DNA of 64,000 nucleotides from Vibrio sp. HI00D65 (GTDB lineage Bacteria > Pseudomonadota > Gammaproteobacteria > Enterobacterales > Vibrionaceae), in contig NZ_LWEH01000255.1 in assembly GCF_001635455.1 (NCBI RefSeq), forward strand, positions 124,001 through 188,000. Direction: 5' to 3'. Positions 34,567 through 42,663 of the stretch are shown here, in pieces; the stretch's first letter is position 1; every line of letters starts with the position of its first letter. The position numbers were made by a program, and so were the translations under genes. The notes beneath the pieces are model-generated. The model made no database searches. It had not been told where the DNA came from and was given only the letters and a program-made list of their open reading frames with translations.

Positions 34567-34600
34567 AAAAACGTCTATTGTTCTACAATAGGCGTTTTTT
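34567..34600 (+). terminator. Intrinsic terminator of prfC
   Basis: ACGTCTATTGT and ACAATAGGCGT pair with one G-T wobble around TCT, flanked by an A-run and a T-run. Confidence 0.88.
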
Positions 34601-34637
34601 AATGCGTGTTATTTGAGACAGTAAGCTTGAGGTAAAT

Positions 34638-34793
34638 ATGTACGGTTGGATAAAAGCTTGGGTTAGGAAATACGATAAGTGGTGTGAAGAGCTTGGACTA
34701 ACACCTGAAAACAAGCGTAGCTGTGTACCTTATCGTAGAGATCCTCAAGGGCAGCAAGCTGAGAGTGGGAAAGATGACACAGCAAACAAGTGA
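34638..34793 (+). CDS. Small DUF5363-like protein
   Basis: A 51-residue ORF with GAGG 6 nt before its ATG. The product starts MYGWIKAWVRKYDKWCEELG and continues with LTPENKRSCVPYR, then a hydrophilic tail. I recall this short basic family (DUF5363) from Vibrio and Pasteurellaceae, with the same WC...G-TPE-KRSC pattern; function unknown. Its last 20 bp overlap the start of the TatD-family gene, which implies translational coupling. Codon composition fits a real gene. Confidence 0.75.
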   Translation: MYGWIKAWVRKYDKWCEELGLTPENKRSCVPYRRDPQGQQAESGKDDTANK

Positions 34794-35589
34794 TTTTCCG
34801 CTATTTGATACGCATTGCCACGCAGACTTTGAGGCGTTTGAGCAAGGTTTTACCCTCGAGCAGAGCAGCATTGAGGGGTATATTAAAGAGGCAAAACAGG
34901 CTCAAGTCGAGAAGTTACTTATCCCTTCTATCGGTCAAAACAACTGGCATAAGCTTGATAAGATCGCGCAATCTCACTCCAATGTTTACTACGCATTAGG
35001 CTTCCATCCTTACTTTTTAGAGCAAGCGGATGAGGTGCAATTTGAAGAACTTCATCAATTACTCGCATCAAAAACACGTCAGTGTGTGGCCATTGGAGAG
35101 TGTGGGTTGGACTTTTTTGTGGATGTGGAGCTGGAGAAACAAGAGCGCTTTTTCATCCAACAAATGGAGCTTGCCAAGGCGTTTAATTTACCTCTGATTA
35201 TCCATGAAAGGAAGTCTTACAACCGTCTTATTCAGCTAATAAAGCAGCATAAGTTTACTTTAGGTGGGGTAATTCACGGTTTTTCTGGAAGTGAACAGCA
35301 AGCTTTGGCTTGGATTAAGCTCGGTTTCTATATTGGCGTCGGTGGAACGATAACTTACCCAAGAGCGCAAAAAACACGCACAACCATCGCTAAATTGCCG
35401 CTTGAGAGCTTGGTGTTAGAGACCGATGCTCCGGATATGCCAACCCATGGAAATCAAGGAAATGTTAATCATTCCAAATATTTAGTTACGATATCAAATG
35501 AACTTTTTTTGCTTAGGAAAGAGCCAAAGCAATCGATTGCAACGCAAATTTGGCAAAATAGCCATCGCGCACTCGGTATATGTGAATAA
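34774..35589 (+). CDS. TatD-family metal-dependent hydrolase (YjjV-like)
   Basis: TIM-barrel metallohydrolase, probably a nuclease-like enzyme acting on DNA or a small phosphoester; substrate not certain. The frame is open from 34723, but the ATG at 34774 yields the family start with DTHCHAD. Metal-ligand motifs follow in order: HPYF, GECGLDFF near residue 108, IIHERKS, VIHGFSGS and LETDAPDMP. 271 residues. It overlaps the DUF5363-like gene. The closest match to my recollection is YjjV, which in E. coli lies near prfC. Confidence 0.9.
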   Translation: MTQQTSDFPLFDTHCHADFEAFEQGFTLEQSSIEGYIKEAKQAQVEKLLIPSIGQNNWHKLDKIAQSHSNVYYALGFHPYFLEQADEVQFEELHQLLASKTRQCVAIGECGLDFFVDVELEKQERFFIQQMELAKAFNLPLIIHERKSYNRLIQLIKQHKFTLGGVIHGFSGSEQQALAWIKLGFYIGVGGTITYPRAQKTRTTIAKLPLESLVLETDAPDMPTHGNQGNVNHSKYLVTISNELFLLRKEPKQSIATQIWQNSHRALGICE

Positions 35590-35633
35590 AATCTAATGTT
35601 TTTGTTTATCGTTTGCGTAAATTGCACTCCCAT

Positions 35634-35728
35634 TGTGATTTGAGTCACATTTGTGTGTGAATGGTACATGAATCTTCTACGAAAGTGTGAGAGCGGCATT
35701 ACTTTATTAGTGGTAGCATGAGTATAAT
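35634..35728 (+). promoter_or_regulatory. nupC promoter with two CRP-like sites
   Basis: A consensus CRP site TGTGA-N6-TCACA lies at 35634-35649, and a weaker TGTGA-N6-CATTA at 35686-35701. TATAAT is at 35723-35728, so the start is near 35735. The sites are then centred near -93.5 and -41.5. E. coli promoters controlled jointly by CRP and CytR (deoP2, nupG) have CRP sites about 52 bp apart at these positions. CytR binding between them is inferred, and no CytR octamer was assigned. Confidence 0.7.
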
Positions 35729-35793
35729 TGCCCCCGCTTTATAGCCCCATTTTGTAACACGCCAATAAATAACTAATAAGGAAGTCATAAACT

Positions 35794-37056
35794 ATGAGCC
35801 TGTTTATGAGCCTAGTCGGTATGGTTGTACTGATTGCAATCGCAGTACTACTATCTGACAACCGCAAAGCTATTAACTTTAGAACGGTGGGTGGCGCATT
35901 CGCTATCCAATTCGCACTTGGTGCATTCGTACTTTACATCCCTTGGGGTCGTGATTTGCTTGCAGGTTTCTCTGCTGGTGTAGCAAAAGTAATCGACTAC
36001 GGTAAAGACGGTACTGGTTTCCTATTCGGCAGCCTAGTTAACTTCTCTGTTGACGGTATCGGTTTCATCTTTGCCTTCCAAGTTCTACCAACACTGATCT
36101 TCTTCTCTGCACTTATCTCTGTACTTTACTACATTGGTGTAATGCAGCTAGTAATCAGAGTTCTTGGTGGTGGCCTTCAGAAAGCTCTGGGTACTTCTCG
36201 CGCTGAATCAATGTCTGCAGCTGCAAACATCTTCGTTGGCCAAACAGAAGCTCCTCTAGTTGTTCGTCCATTTGTTCCTAAGATGACTAACTCTGAACTA
36301 TTCGCAGTAATGTGTGGTGGTTTAGCATCTGTAGCTGGTGGTGTACTAGCGGGTTACGCATCTATGGGTGTTCCTCTAGAGTACCTAGTTGCAGCGTCAT
36401 TCATGGCAGCACCTGGTGGTCTACTATTCGCTAAAATCATCAAGCCTGAAACAGATACGCCAGACGACAACATCGCTGACGATATCGACGGCGGCGACGA
36501 CAAGCCAGCTAACGTTATCGACGCAGCAGCAGGCGGCGCATCAGTTGGTCTACAGCTAGCTCTAAACGTTGGTGCAATGCTACTAGCATTCATCGGTCTA
36601 ATTGCTCTAATCAACGGTATCCTAGGTGGTATCGGTGGTTGGGTTGGTTTCGAAGGCCTAACTCTTGAGTGGATCCTTGGTAAAGTATTCTCTCCACTAG
36701 CATTCATTATTGGTGTGCCATGGGCTGAAGCAGATATCGCTGGTTCATTCATCGGTCAGAAGATCGTAGTTAACGAATTTGTTGCATACTTAAACTTCGT
36801 ACCATACGTTGGTGAAAACGGTCAAGTTGTTGCAGCGACTGGTCAAGTGATGTCTGAGAAGACTCAAGCTATCATCGCATTCGCACTATGTGGTTTCGCA
36901 AACCTTTCTTCTATTGCGATTCTACTAGGTGGCCTAGGTGGTATTGCACCAAGCCGTCGCCAAGACATCGCACGTATGGGTATTAAAGCGGTTATTGCTG
37001 GTACGCTATCTAACCTGATGGCAGCAACAATTGCTGGCTTATTCCTATCTTTCTAA
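35794..37056 (+). CDS. nupC: Concentrative nucleoside transporter (CNT family, NupC)
   Basis: Inner-membrane nucleoside symporter driven by H+ or Na+. The 420 residues are very hydrophobic. Family motifs include NIFVGQTEAPLVVRPF near residue 148 and the C-terminal GFANLSSIAILLGGLGG segment. An acidic Asp-rich loop lies near residues 220-245. V. cholerae vcCNT, whose structure is known, is a homologue and is Na+-coupled; the same ion here is inferred. It feeds the deo pathway encoded downstream. Confidence 0.95.
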   Translation: MSLFMSLVGMVVLIAIAVLLSDNRKAINFRTVGGAFAIQFALGAFVLYIPWGRDLLAGFSAGVAKVIDYGKDGTGFLFGSLVNFSVDGIGFIFAFQVLPTLIFFSALISVLYYIGVMQLVIRVLGGGLQKALGTSRAESMSAAANIFVGQTEAPLVVRPFVPKMTNSELFAVMCGGLASVAGGVLAGYASMGVPLEYLVAASFMAAPGGLLFAKIIKPETDTPDDNIADDIDGGDDKPANVIDAAAGGASVGLQLALNVGAMLLAFIGLIALINGILGGIGGWVGFEGLTLEWILGKVFSPLAFIIGVPWAEADIAGSFIGQKIVVNEFVAYLNFVPYVGENGQVVAATGQVMSEKTQAIIAFALCGFANLSSIAILLGGLGGIAPSRRQDIARMGIKAVIAGTLSNLMAATIAGLFLSF

Positions 37057-37094
37057 TTAAGTAAATTAGATTATATAGACGCCACTTTAATCCC

Positions 37095-37128
37095 GCCCCG
37101 TAGCAAGAAATTGCTGCGGGGCTTTTTT
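37095..37128 (+). terminator. Intrinsic terminator of nupC
   Basis: GCCCCGTAGCAA and TTGCTGCGGGGC pair with one G-T wobble around GAAA, followed by T6. Confidence 0.92.
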
Positions 37129-37565
37129 GTTTTTAAGCCTGTTGAACCTGAATATGAGTTTGATTCGATGGTGGGCCTAGAATGTTTTTTTGAGATACAA
37201 ACCGTTTGCGTTCTAAGGAACACTACAATTTATTGATGGATACCTATAACGTATAGGCTCAAGGGATAGGATGTCCCTTGTTGGCAAGAAAGTAACTGCT
37301 TGGATTCGTCTGCAGTTATTCTTCTGGGATTAAGCCAAACTTAGCGATACGCTATAGATGTTAGACACAACATGACTGATTTGTTGTGCCATAGACCAAA
37401 CTGGTACTGTGCGGTGACAAGGATTGCAATTGGTGGCGAAAGTTATCAAGTCTTCAGGGAACCAAGTCCGTTCATTTGTGACTACTGAGCATTACTAAAA
37501 TATCCATCTATACTGGATGGAGGGCGAAGTAGTTAACTATTTGAATATATTGATCGGAGATAGAA
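37129..37565 (+). promoter_or_regulatory. Structured leader region of the deoCABD operon
   Basis: 437 bp without a gene. TACAAT (37224-37229) is a possible -10, giving a leader of about 330 nt. Five hairpins follow: CCTATA/TATAGG (37243-37257); CAAGGGA/TCCCTTG (37260-37280); a long one AAGAA..TAACTGC/GCAGTTA..TTCTT (37286-37323), closed by TTGGC/GCCAA (37281-37285, 37334-37338); TAGCG/CGCTA (37342-37354); and CACAACA/TGTTGTG (37366-37388). GGA occurs about eleven times between 37216 and 37558, twice in hairpin loops, and AGGATGT at 37268-37274 matches the 3' half of the CsrA consensus. No terminator lies within. Control by CsrA is inferred. Confidence 0.5.
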
Positions 37566-38342
37566 ATGAGCGATTTAAAAGCAGCAGCTCTACGTGCACT
37601 TAAACTTATGGACCTAACTACGCTAAATGACGACGACACAACTGAAAAAGTTGTAGAGCTTTGTCACGACGCGAAGACTGCAGTAGGCAACACCGCTGCA
37701 ATCTGTATTTACCCTCGCTTTATCCCAGCAGCTAAGAAAGCGTTGCGTGAGCAAGGTACTCCTGAAGTACGTATTGCGACTGTAACTAACTTCCCTCATG
37801 GTAATGATGACATCGAAATCGCCGTTACTGAAACAAAAGCAGCAGTAGCATACGGTGCAGACGAAGTAGATGTAGTATTCCCATACCGTGCTCTAATCGC
37901 TGGCAACGAAGAAGTAGGTTTCGAGCTAGTTAAACAGTGTAAAGAAGCATGTGGCGACATCACACTGAAAGTAATCATCGAAACAGGTGAACTTAAAGAA
38001 GAAGCATTGATCAAGAAAGCATCTGAGATTTGTATCAAAGCAGGCGCTGACTTCATCAAAACTTCAACAGGTAAAGTGCCAGTAAACGCGACTCCAGAGT
38101 ACGCGCGCATGATGCTAGAAGTTATCCGTGACATGGGCGTAGCTAAAACTGTAGGTTTCAAACCAGCAGGTGGCGTACGTACCGCTGAAGATGCAGCACA
38201 ATACCTAGCAATGGCTGATGAGCTACTAGGCGCTGAGTGGGCAGACAACATGCACTACCGCTTTGGTGCTTCAAGCCTACTAACTAACCTTCTTAATACA
38301 TTAGAAGTGACAGACGAAACTGCTGATCCAGCAGCATACTAA
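37566..38342 (+). CDS. deoC: Deoxyribose-phosphate aldolase
   Basis: Cleaves 2-deoxyribose-5-phosphate to glyceraldehyde-3-phosphate and acetaldehyde. 258 residues (E. coli 259). The Schiff-base lysine is in FIKTSTGK near residue 167, and a second active-site Lys is in VGFKPAGGVR. The start follows CGGAGA. First gene of the deo operon. Confidence 0.97.
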   Translation: MSDLKAAALRALKLMDLTTLNDDDTTEKVVELCHDAKTAVGNTAAICIYPRFIPAAKKALREQGTPEVRIATVTNFPHGNDDIEIAVTETKAAVAYGADEVDVVFPYRALIAGNEEVGFELVKQCKEACGDITLKVIIETGELKEEALIKKASEICIKAGADFIKTSTGKVPVNATPEYARMMLEVIRDMGVAKTVGFKPAGGVRTAEDAAQYLAMADELLGAEWADNMHYRFGASSLLTNLLNTLEVTDETADPAAY

Positions 38343-38436
38343 TCCTTTAAAAGTCTGTTTGATGGAGTGACGTTAAGTCACTCCATATTACCTCTTTTCC
38401 CTACAAACCATACTCACCAGAGTTTGGGAGGCACTA

Positions 38437-39765
38437 ATGTATCTACCTCAAGAAATTATTCGCAGAAAACGTGACGGTGAAGTCCTAACAGCTGAAGAAA
38501 TTAACTTCTTCATTCAAGGCGTCGCTAAGAACACGGTTTCTGAAGGCCAAATTGCAGCATTCGCAATGGCTATCTTCTTCAACGAAATGACAATGTCAGA
38601 GCGTATCGCACTAACATGTGCAATGCGTGACTCAGGCATGGTGATCGACTGGAGCCACATGAACTTTGATGGCCCAATCGTAGATAAACACTCTACTGGT
38701 GGTGTTGGTGACGTAACTTCTCTGATGCTAGGCCCTTTGGTGGCAGCATGTGGTGGTTTCGTTCCAATGATCTCTGGTCGTGGTCTTGGCCACACAGGCG
38801 GTACGCTAGACAAGCTCGAATCTATTCCTGGTTACAACATTACGCCAACCAACGATGTGTTCGGCGAAGTAACTAAAGGTGCGGGCGTTGCTATCATCGG
38901 TCAAACAGGCGACCTGGCGCCTGCTGATAAGCGTGTTTACGCGACTCGTGATATCACAGCGACAGTAGACAATATCTCGTTAATCACGGCTTCAATCCTA
39001 TCTAAGAAACTGGCTGCTGGCCTAGATTCTCTAGTGATGGACGTAAAAGTAGGTTCAGGTGCATTCATGCCGACTTACGAAGCGTCTGAAGAACTCGCGA
39101 AATCTATCGTTGCAGTAGCAAACGGTGCTGGCACTAAAACTACTGCAATCCTAACGGACATGAACCAAGTTCTGGCTTCTTCTGCGGGTAACGCAGTAGA
39201 AGTTCGCGAAGCGGTTCAATTCCTAACGGGTGAATACCGCAATCCACGTTTGCTAGAAATTACGATGGCATCGTGTGCTGAAATGCTAGTACTTGGCAAC
39301 CTTGCAAAAGATTCAGAAGAAGCGCGCGAAAAGCTGATGGCAGTACTGGATAACGGTAAAGCAGCAGGGTGCTTCGGTAAAATGGTAGCGGGCCTTGGTG
39401 GTCCAGCAGACTTCGTAGAAAACTACGATAACTACCTAGAAAAAGCAGAAATTATTAAACCAGTGTACGCGCTAGAAAGCGGTGTTGTATCAGCAATGGA
39501 TACTCGTGCAATTGGTATGGCTGTAGTTGGTATGGGCGGTGGCCGTCGCGTAGCAACGGACAGCATTGATTACGCAGTCGGTTTCGATAGCTTCATTCGT
39601 CTTGGCGAAGTAGCAAGCGATGAGAAACCATTAGCAATGATTCATGCTCGCAACGAACAACAGTGGCAAGAAGCTGCAACGGCATTACAAAATGCAATCA
39701 CTGTGGGCGGAGAATATACAGCAACACCAGACGTTTACCGTCAGATTCGTTCCGAGGACGTGTAA
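38437..39765 (+). CDS. deoA: Thymidine phosphorylase
   Basis: Phosphorolyses thymidine and deoxyuridine to base plus deoxyribose-1-phosphate. 442 residues (E. coli 440). The glycine-rich phosphate site KHSTGGVGD near residue 84 and the downstream SGRGLGHTGGTLDKLES signature are present. GGGAGG precedes the start. A hairpin with arms near 39769 and 39790 (GGTATAC/GTATACC) lies in the gap to deoB. Confidence 0.97.
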   Translation: MYLPQEIIRRKRDGEVLTAEEINFFIQGVAKNTVSEGQIAAFAMAIFFNEMTMSERIALTCAMRDSGMVIDWSHMNFDGPIVDKHSTGGVGDVTSLMLGPLVAACGGFVPMISGRGLGHTGGTLDKLESIPGYNITPTNDVFGEVTKGAGVAIIGQTGDLAPADKRVYATRDITATVDNISLITASILSKKLAAGLDSLVMDVKVGSGAFMPTYEASEELAKSIVAVANGAGTKTTAILTDMNQVLASSAGNAVEVREAVQFLTGEYRNPRLLEITMASCAEMLVLGNLAKDSEEAREKLMAVLDNGKAAGCFGKMVAGLGGPADFVENYDNYLEKAEIIKPVYALESGVVSAMDTRAIGMAVVGMGGGRRVATDSIDYAVGFDSFIRLGEVASDEKPLAMIHARNEQQWQEAATALQNAITVGGEYTATPDVYRQIRSEDV

Positions 39766-39842
39766 ATAACCGCTATTGGTATACCTTGCGTATACCGATA
39801 ATCAAAAGCGCTGGTGCAAAGAGCAATAAGTTGGTAAAGAAA

Positions 39843-41063
39843 ATGAAAAGAGCATTTATTTTAGTTTTAGATTCATTCGGTATCGGTGAGACAGCGGATG
39901 CAGATAAATTCGGTGATGTAGGTTCAGACACTATGGGTCACATCGCGGACCATTGTGATAAAGGTCTTGCTGACAATGCCGACCGTCAAGGTCCTCTGAC
40001 GCTACCAAACCTGTCTAAACTAGGTTTAGCGATGGCTCACAAAGAGTCTACAGGTCGTTTTGCTCCAGGTATGGATGCAGACGCAGAAATCATTGGTGCT
40101 TACGGTCACGCTGCTGAGCTGTCTTCAGGTAAAGATACGCCATCAGGCCACTGGGAAATCGCGGGTGTACCGGTACTGTTTGACTGGGGCTACTTCACCG
40201 ACAAAGAGAACAGTTTCCCTAAAGAGCTAACTGATCGCATTCTTGAGCGTGCAGGTTTGTCTGGTTTCCTAGGTAACTGCCATTCATCTGGTACTGAGAT
40301 CCTAGATAACCTAGGTGAAGAGCACATGAAGACTGGCCTGCCAATCTTCTACACTTCTGCGGATTCTGTTTTCCAGATCGCGTGTCATGAAGAGACATTT
40401 GGCCTACAAAACTTGCTAGATCTTTGTCAGATTGCTCGTGAAGAGTTGGAAGAGTACAACATCGGTCGTGTAATCGCGCGTCCGTTCATTGGTCCTGGTA
40501 AAGGTCAATTCGAACGTACTGGTAATCGTCGTGACCTTTCAGTTGAGCCACCGGCTGCAACGATTCTTCAGAAGCTTGTTGATGAGAAGGGCGGTAAAGT
40601 TCACTCAATCGGTAAGATCTCTGATATTTACGCTGGTTGTGGTATTACTCAGAAAACAAAAGCAACGGGTATCCCTGCGCTATTTGAAGCGACTAAAGAA
40701 GCGATCAATGAAGCGGGTGACAATACTATCGTATTCACTAACTTCGTTGATTTTGACTCAGCTTACGGTCATCGCCGTGATGTTGCGGGCTACGCTGCTG
40801 CGCTTGAGTACTTCGATGGTCGTATCAATGAAATCATCGATATGATGAAAGTGGATGATGTACTTATTCTTACTGCTGACCACGGTTGTGATCCAACATG
40901 GCCAGGTACAGACCATACTCGTGAACACATCCCAGTGATTGTTTACGGTAAAAACGTTCCTACTGGTTCTTTAGGCCGTCGCGATACGTTTGCTGACATC
41001 GGCCAAAGCTTAGCGTCTTACTTTGGTACATCGCCAATGGAATACGGTGCAAGCTTTCTATAA
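39843..41063 (+). CDS. deoB: Phosphopentomutase
   Basis: Mn2+-dependent enzyme that converts (deoxy)ribose-1-phosphate to the 5-phosphate. The frame is open far upstream, but the ATG at 39843 gives 406 residues beginning MKRAFILVLDSFGIGETADA, as in the family (407 in E. coli). Metal ligands of the alkaline phosphatase fold are visible in VLDSFG and TADHGCDPT, with phosphoacceptor Thr in KDTPSGHWE. Confidence 0.97.
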   Translation: MKRAFILVLDSFGIGETADADKFGDVGSDTMGHIADHCDKGLADNADRQGPLTLPNLSKLGLAMAHKESTGRFAPGMDADAEIIGAYGHAAELSSGKDTPSGHWEIAGVPVLFDWGYFTDKENSFPKELTDRILERAGLSGFLGNCHSSGTEILDNLGEEHMKTGLPIFYTSADSVFQIACHEETFGLQNLLDLCQIAREELEEYNIGRVIARPFIGPGKGQFERTGNRRDLSVEPPAATILQKLVDEKGGKVHSIGKISDIYAGCGITQKTKATGIPALFEATKEAINEAGDNTIVFTNFVDFDSAYGHRRDVAGYAAALEYFDGRINEIIDMMKVDDVLILTADHGCDPTWPGTDHTREHIPVIVYGKNVPTGSLGRRDTFADIGQSLASYFGTSPMEYGASFL

Positions 41064-41075
41064 TTGGTAATGAAT

Positions 41076-41106
41076 AAAAGAGAGGGAAACCTCTCTTTTC
41101 TTTTTT
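41076..41106 (+). terminator. Attenuator-like hairpin between deoB and deoD
   Basis: AAAAGAGAGG and CCTCTCTTTT form a perfect 10-bp stem with a GAAA tetraloop, followed by C and T6. It probably lowers deoD expression relative to deoCAB or stabilises the upstream mRNA end. Confidence 0.7.
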
Positions 41107-41130
41107 GTTTTGAGATAAAGGATATTTTCA

Positions 41131-41853
41131 ATGGCTACTCCACATATTAATGCTGAAATGGGTGCGTTCGCTGACGTTGTATTAATGCCTGGCGACCCGC
41201 TACGAGCTAAATACATTGCTGAAACCTTCTTAGAAGATGTGGTTCAGGTGTGTGATGTACGCAATATGTTTGGTTACACAGGTACTTATAAAGGTCGTAA
41301 GGTATCGGTAATGGGGCACGGTATGGGCATTCCATCTTGTTCTATTTACGCGACGGAGCTTATTAAAGACTTTGGTGTGAAAAAAATCATTCGTGTCGGC
41401 AGTTGTGGTGCAGTAAGCGAAGATATCAAAGTACGCGATGTCGTGATCGGTGTGGGGGCATGTACTGACTCTAAAGTGAACCGTATTCGCTTCAAGGGCC
41501 ATGACTTTGCTGCAATTGCAGACTACAAAATGGTGCGCGCGGCAGAAGATGCAGCTAAAGCTCGCGGTGTTGACGTGAAAGTAGGTAACTTGTTCTCCGC
41601 TGAACTTTTTTATACGCCAGACCCGGAAATGTTTGAAGTGATGGATAAGTACGGCATTGTTGGTGTAGAGATGGAAGCGGCTGGTATCTACGGCGTTTGT
41701 GCTGAATACGGTGCGAAAGCGCTAACAATTTGTACTGTCTCAGACCATATCAAAACCGGTGAGCAAACTACATCAGATGAGCGTCAAACGACCTTCAATG
41801 ATATGATGGTAATTGCATTAGATTCTGTACTTCTTGGTGACCAAGAGGCGTAA
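41131..41853 (+). CDS. deoD: Purine nucleoside phosphorylase DeoD-type
   Basis: Phosphorolyses purine (deoxy)nucleosides. 240 residues (E. coli 239), hexameric family. Phosphate-site motif MPGDPLRAKYIAE near residue 20, RVGSCGAV near 87, and the Asp of the base site in TVSDHI near 205. Last gene of the deo operon. Confidence 0.97.
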   Translation: MATPHINAEMGAFADVVLMPGDPLRAKYIAETFLEDVVQVCDVRNMFGYTGTYKGRKVSVMGHGMGIPSCSIYATELIKDFGVKKIIRVGSCGAVSEDIKVRDVVIGVGACTDSKVNRIRFKGHDFAAIADYKMVRAAEDAAKARGVDVKVGNLFSAELFYTPDPEMFEVMDKYGIVGVEMEAAGIYGVCAEYGAKALTICTVSDHIKTGEQTTSDERQTTFNDMMVIALDSVLLGDQEA

Positions 41854-41883
41854 GACTTTATCTACTTAGGTCGACAGATAAAT

Positions 41884-41920
41884 AAAAGCCCCGTTGCTGC
41901 CTGAGCTTCGGGACTTTTTA
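41884..41920 (+). terminator. Intrinsic terminator of the deo operon
   Basis: AAAGCCCCG and CGGGACTTT with one mismatch, then T-run. Confidence 0.78.
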
Positions 41921-41942
41921 TTGGATAACGTAAATACGCTAT

Positions 41943-42554
41943 TTATGAATTTACGTTTTTCAGAAGTAAGTTCTCGCCTGATTTGGTCGGCCTTCTACGA
42001 ATCAACATAATAAACAGTACGCCACTGACGAAGCCCATCAATACCATGCCGATCATGTAGCGATCACTTTTGCGGTAGTGGTGATCCGATATTGCTGTCA
42101 TTTTACCTGTCTCAAAGGTGACGCGGATAAAACCAATGATGGTGTTTTCTTTCGAGTAAATTGGCTCTACTAGCTGCTGTCTACCGATACTCGCGGTTGA
42201 AAGTGGTGTATCTAGGCCAAGAACCTCACGAACTGAAAGTGCCTTTTCGCTAGAAGCTAGGCGAATGCCTTCAGCATCATAGATGGTGGTATCGAATACC
42301 AGTCGATCTTGAGATAGCTGATTGGTCAGATCAAGCAGTCGTTCTTGGTCTTGTTGTGCGATCATTTTGCTGGCTGAAAGGGAAGCCTGAGAGATAAGTA
42401 GCTTGGTAAGTGTCTCGAGCTGTTTCGCTTGGATCTTCTCGTTCCCCTTGCTGATCACGACCGTATTTTTAATCGTAACGACGAACATAGTAGCCAACAA
42501 AATGAGGGCTAACATTCGCAAAGCGTTACGTATTGAGAACAATGATTCATTCAT
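41943..42554 (-). CDS. smp: Smp/YtjB-family membrane protein
   Basis: 203-residue inner-membrane protein of unknown function (AhpA/Smp family). A helix near residues 11-31 and another near 170-190 flank a periplasmic region of about 135 residues, the layout of a small sensor or virulence-linked membrane protein. The open frame extends to 42617, but MNESLFSIRN at 42554 matches the family start; the ribosome binding site is weak. It is divergent from serB, the arrangement also known in E. coli (ytjB-serB). Confidence 0.85.
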   Translation of the reverse strand: MNESLFSIRNALRMLALILLATMFVVTIKNTVVISKGNEKIQAKQLETLTKLLISQASLSASKMIAQQDQERLLDLTNQLSQDRLVFDTTIYDAEGIRLASSEKALSVREVLGLDTPLSTASIGRQQLVEPIYSKENTIIGFIRVTFETGKMTAISDHHYRKSDRYMIGMVLMGFVSGVLFIMLIRRRPTKSGENLLLKNVNS

Positions 42555-42663
42555 GTTTAACAGGGCCTGAAATAAACAAATGTTATGATTAAGACATATT
42601 GAGACTTGCGTTTTCAAATTGCAATAGGTTAACGTTTAGCGTAGTTAATTAGGAATCATACAC

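Noticed and set aside
37229..37345. Purine or c-di-GMP riboswitch before deoC
   Set aside because: The hairpin order is suggestive, but the conserved junction residues of the purine aptamer and the GEMM core are absent.
37216..37565. CsrB/CsrC-type regulatory RNA
   Set aside because: GGA density is only about twice chance and no terminator closes the transcript before deoC.
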